This document shows positions 19,350 through 28,250 of a stretch of DNA of 64,000 nt, piece by piece (the first letter of the stretch is position 1; every line of letters begins with the position of its first letter). The notes under the pieces were generated by a model that did not search any database, was not told the origin of the DNA, and saw only the letters and a program-made list of their open reading frames with translations. The translations under genes and the position numbers were made by a program. This DNA is from Dermacentor variabilis (lineage: Eukaryota > Arthropoda > Arachnida > Ixodida > Ixodidae). The stretch covers positions 52,378,115 to 52,442,114 of the forward strand of contig NC_134573.1 of the NCBI RefSeq assembly GCF_050947875.1, given 5' to 3'.

Positions 19350-21446
19350 TTGGACCGTATGTTACGGGACCGCATTGTTTGTGGCATCCGAAATCGGGCG
19401 GTGCAGCAGACGCTGCTTGAAAAAACTGAGTTCACACTTGCCCAAGCTGAAACGATTGCCATAACGGCAGGGACAGCCGCAGTGGAAGTAAGCGCCATGA
19501 CTAGACATGATAATGAGGCAGCGGTGTGCACTGTAGCGTGTAAATCGCGCCGATATCAGACCTTCACCAAATATAAGCAAAGCCATACTGAGTGCACACG
19601 CTGCAGAGACTACGATCAGGAAGCAAGCGAATGTCCGCACAAAAAGGAGCAGTGTTTTCGCTGTCGGAAGACTGGTCATTTCGCAAGAAAATGTCGCTCC
19701 CAGTCGGGGCTCCGGGGCGTCGCTAACGCAGTTCATTATAAGACCGCTGTATCCGAAACGGAGGAAGGCGATATTTCATCAGTCTTCACATTGCAGGAAT
19801 CACGGGAAACGAAATCTTTGCTCCAGGCGTTCCGCAGAGCTATCCGCTGGGGTGGCGTGCCCTTGAACATGGTTGAGGCGGGATCACCGTTTTCTATCAT
19901 TCCGCAGGAGGTGTATCTAAAGCACCGTTTGAGTTGGCCACGCTTATCGAAATGCAAACATACGCTCAGCTGTTACTTGGGCAAGCTACCCATTGTTGGT
20001 GAACTGCACCTTGAAGCCCATTTTGCGGGGAAGACTGTACCTGCCACACTGATAATTATAGGCTGCTCGGGTCCCAGCCTTTGCGGAAGGGACTTAATGC
20101 AAGCGTTCTCGCTTTTGCCGTCCGGGTTTCTCGCTACGGTTCAGTCGACGTCAACAGATCCCGACAGCCTCAGGACCGAGTTTCCTGCCCTTTTTGAGCC
20201 AGGACTTGGAAACATTCAGGCGTCACCTGTGAAATTCCACATTCGAGAAGGTGCCCAACCGAAGTTCCACAAGGCGCGGTCAATTCCTTATGCTCTTCGT
20301 GACAAAGTGGAAACTGCGCTGGACCGTTTAGTAGAGCAAGGCATATTATCGCCCATAGCACATTCTGAGTGGGCGGCGCCAATCGTACCAGTACTGAAGA
20401 AAGACGGGTCCCTTCGCATCTGCGGCGATTTCAAAACCACAATCAATGCTTCGTGCATAACTGAACAGTACCATTTACCAAACATTGAAGACATTTTCGC
20501 GTCGGTACGTAGGGGATCATTTTTCACAACACTGGACCCTAAGGATGCATATAACCAACTCCCTTTGGATGAGGAGGAGAGGAAGTTGGCCGTGATAAAC
20601 ACTCACAAGGAGTTGTTCTGCTATAACCGTCTTCCGTTTGGAGTTGCCTCGGCCCCCGCGATTTTTCAGCGGAGCATGGAAACGGTCCTGGCCGGTCTTC
20701 CAGCCGTGCAGGTGTATTTGGACGATGTATTGATAGCGGAACGTCAAGACGATAATGGCTCAGTGCTTCGGGACGTTTTGCGCAGGCTTCAAGAAAATGG
20801 TATCAAGCTGAAGGCCGAAAAATGCCATTTTCGCAAAGACTCAATCGTCTACGTGGGCCATCGCATTGACAAAGACGGCTTGCATCCGCTTGGGAAGAAC
20901 CCAGCAGCAATACGCGACTCGCCACGGCCTAGGAATGTGAGCGAACTGCGCTCGTTCTTGTGTCTGCTGACTTATTATCACCGGTTCTTGCCAACCATGT
21001 CAACGATGGTGGCCCCCTTGTATCTTCTGCTTGAAAAAGAGCATAAATGTCACTGGGGAACGGCGCAGGAAAATTCATATCTCAAGGCTAAACAAACAAT
21101 GCTGAGTTCGCCTGCTCTGACGTATTTCGATCCCAACCAACCAGTGCGCTTGGAATGCGACGCGTCACCTTCGGGTTTAAGTGCCGTAATCTCGCGCAGA
21201 ATTGGGAAATTGGATAAGCCCATTGCCTTCCGTTCACGCACGTTAACACACGCCGAAAAGAATTATTCTCAGCTCGAGAAAGAAGCGCTCGCACTGGTAT
21301 TCGGAGTAACAAAGTTTCGAGACTACCTGCAGGGCCGCAAGTTTGTATTGCTCACGGACCACCAACCACTGGTGGGACATCTACGAGAAGATCGACCTGT
21401 GCCACAATGGCGTCGGCACGTATTGAGAGATGGGCTCTATTTCTAA
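19350..21446 (+). CDS. Gag C-terminus / protease / RT / RNase H polyprotein segment (698 aa)
   Basis: This is the longest uninterrupted frame in the window. Residues about 75-110 carry two zinc knuckles: CTRCRDYDQEASEC, with Gln in place of His, and an intact CFRCRKTGHFARKC. Near residue 170 the protease site reads NMVEAGSPFSIIP: the family D-T/S-G is E-A-G, so catalysis is probably lost. The RT follows, with LKKDGSLRICGDFK, TTLDPKDAYNQLPL, LPFGVASAPAIFQR and the active site VYLDDVLIA near residue 453. The RNase H has LECDASPSGLSAV and LLTDHQPLVGHL. The frame ends by shift at 21446; the true protein continues in the frame at 21407-21853. No upstream in-frame gag start is needed for the call; the first Met (19350) is internal. 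Confidence 0.9.
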   Translation: MDRMLRDRIVCGIRNRAVQQTLLEKTEFTLAQAETIAITAGTAAVEVSAMTRHDNEAAVCTVACKSRRYQTFTKYKQSHTECTRCRDYDQEASECPHKKEQCFRCRKTGHFARKCRSQSGLRGVANAVHYKTAVSETEEGDISSVFTLQESRETKSLLQAFRRAIRWGGVPLNMVEAGSPFSIIPQEVYLKHRLSWPRLSKCKHTLSCYLGKLPIVGELHLEAHFAGKTVPATLIIIGCSGPSLCGRDLMQAFSLLPSGFLATVQSTSTDPDSLRTEFPALFEPGLGNIQASPVKFHIREGAQPKFHKARSIPYALRDKVETALDRLVEQGILSPIAHSEWAAPIVPVLKKDGSLRICGDFKTTINASCITEQYHLPNIEDIFASVRRGSFFTTLDPKDAYNQLPLDEEERKLAVINTHKELFCYNRLPFGVASAPAIFQRSMETVLAGLPAVQVYLDDVLIAERQDDNGSVLRDVLRRLQENGIKLKAEKCHFRKDSIVYVGHRIDKDGLHPLGKNPAAIRDSPRPRNVSELRSFLCLLTYYHRFLPTMSTMVAPLYLLLEKEHKCHWGTAQENSYLKAKQTMLSSPALTYFDPNQPVRLECDASPSGLSAVISRRIGKLDKPIAFRSRTLTHAEKNYSQLEKEALALVFGVTKFRDYLQGRKFVLLTDHQPLVGHLREDRPVPQWRRHVLRDGLYF

Positions 21447-22317
21447 GCCAATATAGCTACCGCATAGTGTACAAGGCCGGCAAGGAAAACGCCAACGCGG
21501 ACGCACTCAGCCGCTTGCCCGTACCGATAACAGACGTTTGTCGATCGGGCACCTTAACTGAATACGTGTTGTCTTCAGAGACCCTTGACAGCTCGTTCGT
21601 GCCAGCGGATGCCATACGGGCGCTGACGAACGGAGATGAAAACCTTAGCGTTGTGCAGCACTTTGTTGTGAATGGATGGCCTAAACGCTTGTCACGGTGT
21701 GACAATCGCCTTCAACCTTATTTTTGCAGAAGACTGGAGCTGTCAAACGTAAAGGCCTGCTCTACTGGGGTCATCGCATCGTCGTATCCCGCAAAGCGCG
21801 AGTCTGCGGGTGCATCTGCGATAAAAAGACTGGCTCGGACGCTGTTCTGGTAGCCTGGGTTGGATGGTGAGATTGAAAGCCTTGCACGTTCGTGCATCTT
21901 ATGTGTACGAGCTCAGCCAATGCCCCATCGACAGGTTCCTATCTGTTGGCCAGAAAGGGGAACCAAATGGACAAGGCGTCACATTGATTATGCCGAACCG
22001 ATAGAGGGACGCTTGCTGTTGATAGTCGTCGACACGCATACTAAATGGATTGAGGCACTTCCCGTCAAGTCGGCGACCACAGAAGTCACAATCGCGCGGC
22101 TACGAGAATTATTTGCGCGTTTTGGCTTGCCGCAAACAGTTGTATCAGATAACGGGCCTCAGTTTGCAAGTCAGCAGTTTTCCCAGTTCATGACTGTCAA
22201 CAACATAACTCATCTACGTAGTGCGCCGTACCACCCACAATCTAATGGTCTGGCGGAGCGTGCGGTCCGCACAATAAAGATGGCCTTCTTAAAGCGAAGC
22301 TGAAGAGCCTGTTGAAT
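21407..22317 (+). pseudogene. RNase H end and integrase (first part) of the 18706-24144 element
   Basis: Frame 21407-21853 gives RIVYKAGKENANADALSRLP, a typical RNase H end, then a linker and integrase HHCC remnant. After a stop, frame 21860-22303 gives CILCVRAQ, then the catalytic core with VVDTHTKWIEALPV (first Asp), VSDNGPQFASQQF (second Asp) and YHPQSNGLAERAVR (Glu). All three catalytic residues are present. It is interrupted after KLKSLLNS by the insertion at 22323. Confidence 0.88.
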
Positions 22318-22322
22318 TCGAT

Positions 22323-23394
22323 AAGACGCTCATATACGGATGCGGGAACCTTATAAATCATGTAGGTAAAATTTGGGGTTTTTTTTAATTAGGAGCGATG
22401 TAATCGTCGGTTGAAATTGCGCTGTAGCTCCGCCCTCCTTTGAGTGAGCGAGCGGAGCGGAGGCCGGAAACCGCGGTGTTGTGACGTCAACTCTGCTTCG
22501 TTCCTTCGCAGCGTCCGCGACCGTGCCTGACCGCGCTTGTTTCTGCGTGCGTGCCATCGTAATCTGCTTCGATCGACCCTGCATTCCTTTGTTGGTGCGT
22601 CTGCGTGCATGTAGAGTGGTAGTCAACGTGCGTGGTAGTCAACGTGAGTGGTGATTAACGTGAATGGTAGTCAACGTGAGTGGTAGTCAACAGATGAAGG
22701 TCACTGCACGTACTACATGAACCGGGAAGCTTTTCACGCGTTTAAACCGTCTTTGTAGAATGCCGACTGCTTTGGACAGCGGACAAATGCCGACGATCGC
22801 ATCCCCGCTTACGTTCCACGAGGAGGCATGCAGGAACACAACACTACAGTTGTTTGACCGGAAACGAGCTCACTAGATTGGCGGAAGATCGGCGAGATCA
22901 CTAGATCGCTTTGCAAAAAACAGACTCACCAAAGAGCATTTCCAACACAAGGAGATCCCAAGACTTTGCTTTCGTTCGCGTCGAAAGCACTGCTGCCACC
23001 AGTATCGTTTGCTTCTTCGAGAGGCCGGCTCTTCGCAATCGGCTCGTACATGTAGGGAGTAACGCTTAACTCCTCAGAAAAACGCAGTCTCTCTAAATTT
23101 TCCGTTACCGTCTCAGAAAAACAGCTCCAAACTACCTGGCACCGCGCTTCATGTGTAGCGGCAGCGGTCGGCAGCGGCAGAGTTGACGTCACGAGGCGCA
23201 CCGACCAACCACAGGCGGAAACGAGACGCGCGAGCTGGGCGTGTCCGCTGCTGCACTTTTCGTCGAAAAAAAATATATTTGCGCTTTCATTCGCTCAATT
23301 TCGATGCGATATTCGAATTCGGAGGGTTGACAACCATTATGTACAGATGTTCACTCATTTTTTCTGGAAAACCTTTCAGCTTCCCTTTAAGTAC
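22323..23394. mobile_element. 1.07-kb insertion in the Gypsy integrase, TCGAT duplication
   Basis: TCGAT flanks the insert (22318-22322 and 23395-23399). Removing it restores the integrase frame exactly (…LLNS then MVNDLETK…). The insert has a GC-rich part (GTGAGCGAGCGGAGCGGAGG near 22443), a 16-bp minisatellite (22611-22695), several short unconvincing frames and an AT-rich right side ending CTTCCCTTTAAGTAC. I see no terminal inverted repeats, poly-A tail or transposase, so the class is unknown. Confidence 0.75.
22611..22695 (+). repeat. 16-bp minisatellite, five units
   Basis: The unit GTGGTAGTCAACGTGA repeats about five times with small changes (one unit reads GTGATTAACGTGA). It lies within the 22323-23394 insertion. 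Confidence 0.8.
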
Positions 23395-23399
23395 TCGAT

Positions 23400-23976
23400 G
23401 GTGAACGATCTGGAAACAAAACTAGCGCGAGTGCTCCTAGGCTATCGACGTACCGCACTACCGTGCGGCAAGTCTCCTTCAGAGATGCTGCTGAACTACC
23501 AAATTCGTTCGCGCTTGGATACTTGCATCCCTCCTCTACCTCGAAGTTACTCGCAGCCTCCCAGATTTTAGTCCGGCGACCAGGTGTGAGTGCGCAACTT
23601 TGGCCAAGGGAAGCGTTGGCCTCCAGGCGTCGTCAAGAGCATAGAGGGTTCACGCCTTGTAACGGTCGACACTCCACATGGCCTAGCCAGACGTCACTTC
23701 GACCAAAGTTTCCGTCGCGTGCCTGTGTCACCCGTGACCCCAAAAGCGGAGGCTCCCGACTCGTTTCAACCCAGCCCGGACAACAAGAATCGGCCCACGT
23801 CAACGCCAGAAGGCCGGTGCAGCCTGGCCACTCCAGAACCATCTGGGGCTGCACCTGTTCCTTCGACAACACCTCCAACGTCCCTCCCAGCCGAACAGGC
23901 TCTCGGTCCCCCAAGTCCGCCGGTCTTACAGAGGTCTACCCGACAACGAAGACTCGTGCAAAGACTGCAGTTTTAA
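23400..23976 (+). pseudogene. Integrase C-terminal part of the 18706-24144 element
   Basis: It starts MVNDLETKLARVLLGYRRT, the segment after the catalytic core, then GKSPSEMLLNYQIRSRLD. A stop and frameshift at about 23570 lead to frame 23590-23976: VWVRNFGQGKRWPPGVVKSI, a typical integrase C-terminal SH3-like segment, followed by a Pro/Ser/Thr-rich tail and RSTRQRRLVQRL. The tail ends a few bases before the polypurine tract. Confidence 0.85.
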
Positions 23977-23990
23977 AAGAAAGGGACAAG

Positions 23991-24144
23991 TGACATGAAG
24001 TGTTGTGCCACACGTGTCAAACATGATTCGTTCTTTTTATGTTACGTCATAGGCAAGCAACCTATATATTTATTTCGCTGTCACTGAAAACAGTGCGGTA
24101 CGTGCTCTTGGATTGTCTCCGTCACTCTGGCACCCGCTACAACA
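23991..24144 (+). promoter_or_regulatory. 3' LTR of the 18706-24144 Gypsy element
   Basis: 154 bp, closely similar to the 5' LTR with a short deletion in the CTGAAATAAAACAGTG segment (here CTGAAAACAGTG, which removes the AATAAA) and several substitutions. The target duplication TTTCT follows at 24145-24149. Confidence 0.88.
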
Positions 24145-24149
24145 TTTCT

Positions 24150-25700
24150 CTGTAAGGGTATCTCATGAAAAGTCATTACCATCGTAATTAGATTATGGCG
24201 CGTAGGTTCTCATATGGTTTAGTCCTTCGAGATGAAAGATCACATCACATTTCCCGTACGTCGCACATATGTAAACTGTGGTAATACGCTATGAAGTGAA
24301 CACCACCTTCACTGTGTCTCCATCGCCTATGGTAGCTGTGACGCGTAGAGAAGGTTTTCGCAGGTCTGATAGGTTCAGACGATGGCGGCGGCCCCATTTG
24401 ACGGTTTGCTGTTCCAACAAATTTCTTGAAAAAAGCGAATGTTGTGAATGAGTAAAGAGGGCAACAACATAGTACGAAACGCCCAAAAGGACTGCAATGG
24501 ACACATAATTGCTCAAGATGCAATCGGCAAGAACGGCTTTACAACAATAAAACAAACAAAAAACGCATCACGCCTTTTGAGAAGCAAGCATACCTGTGTG
24601 CACTACAATTTTTTTTCCTTCACTTAAAAGTGCCGTGCTAATAACAGGGTAAATTACAAATATAGAGAACGGTAGCATTTGCTTTGCTTTGACGCGTTTG
24701 CGTACATTATCCCTATTAGGGAGAGCTGAATTTGTAAATATGGCCTTGCTTATCGCCATCTCTCTGTCATTGCTTGTGGACAATAGTCAGGTCCATCGTA
24801 GTGGATGCTCTCTTCTTTCGAATTCCTGAAAATTTTGTTCACTGTGTGCGTCCGCTGGATGCGCGCTTGTGAAGCACAGGCCAGGCGTTCCTGAGCTTCA
24901 TGAATGGCTTTTAAGAGTGGCGAATATTGAACTGCGGTAAGCCTAATCTCGCGACCACCATGGGCCTGCTACTTCCCTGTTTGGAATTTAAGAAGCCCTT
25001 CGAGTGGCCAGAATGACTTTTCCCGTTTGAGTATCACAGTTTCGCTTCCGGTATTTGCCATATGCTACTGGCTAGACAAAAGTAAGACCATCCCTATAAA
25101 ATATGGGCTCGCATGAAGCCAGGTGGGTTTTGGAAAAGCTAGACTTCCGAGCATCAAAGTGATTTGATGTCATAGAGCAAAAATTTATTATTATTATTTA
25201 TTATTGTTATTTTCATTTATGAGCCTAATAATTTATGCTAACGCGTCAAGTTGCACCAGTGAACGCAAGCAGGCGAAACGAAGCATGGCAGGTATTTGTC
25301 GAATGTGTCTCGCGCGAATTTCGCAGAAGGTTCAACACAGTGCAAGCCATTTCTTGCTTTGCGCGAGCAGAGGATCAATGAAGTTGCAGTGGTCTGTGGG
25401 CTATTACCACGATTGTCTAGATATTTTAAATGAGACACTTCGTTATATCGGGTAATAAAGACCTTAAAAGCTTGCGCCTGGGAATTATGTCGGCTTTGTA
25501 CGAAACATAGATTCTTGAACTAAGGTTCAAGAGAAAAGACTACTATTACTAAGTAAAGCAGACGACATGTGGCTGATTCTATCAGAGGAACGGCACTTCC
25601 GTGCAGGCGACACATAGATGACCAGCGACAGGCGTTGTGCGATCATCGTGAGAGGCGTGCCTCAGCTTTTTTGTAAAGTTAATACATTGAAAATTTGTGC
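24150..25700. other. Interior of the TA element; no gene recognised
   Basis: AT-rich sequence with a (TTA)n microsatellite at about 25186-25206. Short frames have no recognisable domain. It could be the 5' region of the transposase gene. Confidence 0.45.
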
Positions 25701-25701
25701 C

Positions 25702-26792
25702 ATGAAAGCAGGCAATGTGCGAGCTGCTCGACGACCAAGAAAGATGCCTGATGAAGAAAAGACAAAGTACGCTCGCGTTTCTGCCTTGGATCATTAATGC
25801 ATCATCGATGCGTACCGACGTGGTGGTGACTTGAAACGATTAGCCCGAACACTGGGAATAAATGTAAAGACTGTGCACCTAATCACCGCAACAGATCGCG
25901 AAACAGCCAAGAAACGTGGTGGCTCGTCAAAAAAGTTTGATCGAGATGTGCTCAAGACCCTGCGTGAGGTTCAAGAAAAAAAATATCCATCCTTCACGCT
26001 CGAGCAAATTAGGATGTCTTTGACAGAGAAGTTTGCGGGTACCTAAATCAGCAAATCGACCACCGATCGGCTTCTCAATGGCAATGGTATTATACACTTA
26101 AGTTAGTTACTCATAGGCCGGTTGACCGTAACCGTCCTGATGTCAAGGAAGAGCGCTGCAACTTTACTCAATGGATTCAAAACGAGGGTACCACAGTCAC
26201 GCGGGACTACATCTACGAAATGAATTTCAACGTGTGGTGCGCAACAATCTTTGGCCGAGGGAGACGAGGCGCCCCAGCTAGTCGTCTTGCAACCAGGACA
26301 AATGGCGCGAATATAAATGTTTTGGCTTGCATGTCTGCAAATGGCCTTCTGCATTGGACTTTAGTGGGCGAGCTCCACTGGGCTGTATTCAAGGAATTTC
26401 TCGATGATCTTACCAAGACAATTCGTCATCGGGAACCTGGCGCTGAAGCTGGGTTCTTCTTTGACAATGCGCAAGCGCACCGCCGTGCTGAGGAGGTTGT
26501 CTTGGCCAGCAATGATCACTCAGTGAAGCGGCTTCCATCCTACAGCCCATTCTTCAATCCAATCGAAGAAGTTTTTTCGAAGTTGAAGGCTGGTGTGAAG
26601 GCTTTTCTTGCCGAAAGGCGCGACCGTCTTTTCATGACACCACCGGGTTTCTCCAAGTACCAGCTTTGCCGGGCACTGTTGGTTGAGGCTGCGGGAGTGT
26701 TAATGCAGCACATCTTGCGAGTTGAGTGCGCTGCATACGATAGGCACAACTACAATTTTGTGCAAGCTACCCTAGAGCGCCACGATATGTGA
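25702..26792 (+). pseudogene. Tc1/mariner (IS630-like) DDE transposase, decayed
   Basis: A possible start is MKAGNVRAARRPRK at about 25702. The N-terminal half has a helix-turn-helix-like segment (DLKRLARTLGINVKTVH) and TLEQIRMSLTEKF. Stops occur at about 25796 and 26044, and a frameshift near 26050-26100 leads to THRPVDRNRPDVKEER. Frame 26220-26792 (190 aa) has the catalytic domain: MNFNVW with the preceding motif reading YIYE instead of Y-I-D-E, FFFDNAQAHRRAEE with the second Asp, and SYSPFFNPIEEVFSKLK with the Glu. There are 33 residues between the second Asp and the first Glu. The first catalytic Asp appears lost. It lies inside the TA-flanked long-TIR element and may be its own transposase. 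Confidence 0.85.
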
Positions 26793-26799
26793 AAACTGC

Positions 26800-28250
26800 T
26801 CAGTGCTGCACTCAAAGGAAAGTCGTCAGTTTTTTAACAAAGTGATTTTGGTTTATAATAATAGTTTTCCTCTGAGAGATCTACGCATAGCTCTTAGGGT
26901 CAGCGTTTGCATGAACGATTCACAGGCGTCGCCTTTGCAACTAAATCATGATCCTCCATGAGAGCCTAAATGCACTTAAACATACTCACCTATTCTGCAA
27001 AATTTCGAATTAGATCTTTTGCACATCAATATAGTACAAGCCAATTGATGAAGCGTTGCTCCTACTACGTTAACATTTTTTTATGTTTATTTCTTCAAAT
27101 CAATTGGTGCCTGTCGCACCGTTCCTGTGAAAGAAGGCTTAAAAATTCAGAAAGTTGGCAACTAGAACCTCACCTCGGCTTCTTTGCGTCAATTGGCTCA
27201 CACATGTCAGTTCCAAGTCATTATAGCTGAGCCAACTTTTGAGCGACCTTTCATTTCATGTCAATGAAGCTCTGATTTGTGAGTAGTTATGAAAATTGTA
27301 CTGAACATAGTCACCATTATCCACCAGTATTTCGACCACATCTGCAATCTCAGAGGAAAATATTCCCCTATAGCGAAATGAACGAATGACGGCTACCAAC
27401 GTAAAAGTGATTCGTGATTACTAGTGACTAATTTTTAGCCGCCCCAGGTTGTAAAAATTTAATCATCCTTCGAATTACCCTTCGACATCCAAGACACTAT
27501 AAACTGTAATTTTAAGAGAAGGCTGAACTGAGCTTATCACTACTGATAACTAATCACTCCTTCCTATCAGGTACAAATGGAAGCAGAGAAAATGCTAATT
27601 CAATACCATTTTTATAGTCATCAATGACTACGTGCACAATAAATGGCTGCCGCTGCCATAGAAAAGTGACTCGTAATCACTAGTGAGAAATGCTTAGCAG
27701 CTCCTAGTTATTAAACTTGAATTGCCCTTTGACTCAATTTCAATTTGATACCCGTAACTTCAGGCTGTAAGAAGTACGAAAATAAATAACTGAGCTTGTC
27801 ACTAGCGATCACTAATCACACTTCACTCTTATGTAGCAATGGTAGCAGACCTAATGCTCACTGATCGTAAATGATCATAATTGGATAATTGTTTAAAAGT
27901 CATTTGACATGCATGACGCTATGCATGTCATTACAATTATAATTACAAGAAAACTGAGTAGAACTTATTGCTAGTCAACATTAATCGCTCTGTGATGCCA
28001 ATTAGCAGTGTTGACTGATTAAAACTCTCATTTATTGACACTTTCATTTATACCATTGACGCCGTGCATGAATGAACGCTGTGACAGTACACTACACAAA
28101 GTGATTCTGCATCACTAGAGCGAATCACTCTTAGTATCTCCTATACTTAATAAATAAAGTTAGTGAATAGCCGTCTGAATGACATTTAATTTGATATTCA
28201 TGAAGCTATTCTGCATGAAAATTCCAGAACATCGCAGTGAGCGCATCTAT
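26800..28250. other. Right interior of the TA element with repeated CACTAGTGAT motifs
   Basis: There is no gene. From about 27400 to 28520 the string CACTAGTGATNAC or its close variants recurs every 250-300 bases (for example near 27415, 27680, 28500), alternating with AT-rich stretches. The left arm has the same motif at about 17210. These look like subterminal repeats of the element. Confidence 0.5.

Larger units (their letters stand above)
18706..24144 (+). mobile_element. Complete Ty3/Gypsy LTR retrotransposon, 5.44 kb, TTTCT target duplication
   Basis: LTRs of 158 bp (18706-18863) and 154 bp (23991-24144) begin TGA[T/C]ATGAAGTG and end GCTACAACA. Direct flanks TTTCT (18701-18705, 24145-24149) are identical. 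GTGGCGACGAGGGTGA follows the 5' LTR (primer-binding region), and AAAAGAAAGGGACAAG precedes the 3' LTR (polypurine tract). Inside are gag, protease, RT, RNase H and integrase in Ty3/Gypsy order, with frameshifts and a 1.07-kb insertion in integrase. It sits inside the TA element. Confidence 0.92.

Noticed and set aside
23463..23993. 176-codon plus frame
   Set aside because: It is the out-of-frame shadow of the integrase C-terminal region, which reads correctly in the frame at 23590-23976.
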